64,000 bases of DNA from Semisulcospira habei (Eukaryota; Mollusca; Gastropoda; Semisulcospiridae), in the NCBI GenBank assembly GCA_036245525.1, contig BTPG01000001.1, forward strand, positions 183,588,663-183,652,662. The letters run 5' to 3'. The notes below the pieces were generated by a model. That model ran no database searches. It saw only the letters and a program-made list of their open reading frames with translations, and was not told the origin of the DNA. Below, one piece after another: positions 63,783 to 64,000 of this stretch. Numbering within the stretch: the stretch's first letter is position 1; each line of letters opens with the position of its first letter. A program made the position numbers and the translations under genes.

Positions 63783-64000
63783 TGTACCTTTAAAATTACA
63801 CGCAACTTATAGACATTTAAACGATGCCTCAAAAGAGTTGTATATTGAAGAAGAGAAACTGAATCTGTTACATGTGATTGATAATCCGAGATGATTCCCA
63901 CCCAGCCCATGAGTTGTTTTAGTTGTTGCCATCTGGGTTCCTCTACAAAGCACACAACAAGCACAAGTCATTTTTTAAAATAGTCTATACTGAACCATTG
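63783..64000. other. Last intron segment to window end
   Basis: No feature recognised. Confidence 0.4.

Noticed and set aside
1..64000. CRISPR arrays, bacterial operons, riboswitches or phage genes
   Set aside because: Phase-matched exons with GT-AG borders, SINEs and LINEs show eukaryotic DNA. No regularly spaced short repeats with unique spacers exist.

Overview
The window is animal genomic DNA, most likely from a mollusc and probably a gastropod. That guess rests on inference: the mix of DIRS elements, a RAG1-like DNA transposon, SINEs ending in a GGCRTTAAACCCCAATAA-type tail, and very long repeat-filled introns. No prokaryotic operons or closely packed genes are present. The whole window appears to lie inside one large + strand gene. 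Seven small exons are supported: LDLa modules at 1046-1171, 4846-4968, 27391-27507, 42046-42162 and 42942-43049, one immunoglobulin domain at 59730-60023, and a further LDLa at 60370-60477. Every exon starts and ends in phase 1, so all are interchangeable modules. An LDLa array with an Ig domain matches domain II of a perlecan-type basement-membrane proteoglycan (HSPG2 / trol / unc-52), but neither end of the protein is in view, so the assignment is inferred from architecture.

The introns are a stack of transposable elements. The second intron (4969-27390) holds two DIRS tyrosine-recombinase retrotransposons placed head to tail (5574-16658 and 17090-22841). Both have inverted termini and an internal complementary region. 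The first is interrupted twice: by a 5'-truncated LINE RNase H fragment (8688-9385, perfect 12-base target duplication), and by a 4.2 kb DNA transposon (9584-13796) with ~500-base inverted ends. The latter's two reading frames resemble the N-terminal zinc region and the DDE core of the V(D)J recombinase RAG1. It is the most notable object in the window. A CR1/Rex1-like LINE relic and several terminal-inverted-repeat elements follow, and a pair of inverted SINE-like repeats flanks the third exon.

The third intron (27508-42045) holds two solo LTRs of one family plus a fragment, an almost intact APE-type LINE on the - strand with a tRNA-like Pol III promoter upstream, and a decayed partial copy of exon 2 with its flank at 38914-39252. 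Exons 3 and 4 are paralogous copies of one duplicated segment. A 292-base element sits in the second copy at a site that is empty in the first.

The fifth intron (43050-59729) carries a pogo/Tigger-like MITE, a piggyBac-like MITE, an RTE-like LINE that itself received a SINE and a hAT-like MITE, and a third LTR copy split by a palindromic insertion. A dispersed ~1.3 kb repeat family occurs throughout (six copies or fragments). Its subunits repeatedly contain AGGTCAAGGGTCA, a DR1-type nuclear receptor half-site pair. Most other open frames in the window are chance or shadow frames in GC-rich transposon DNA.
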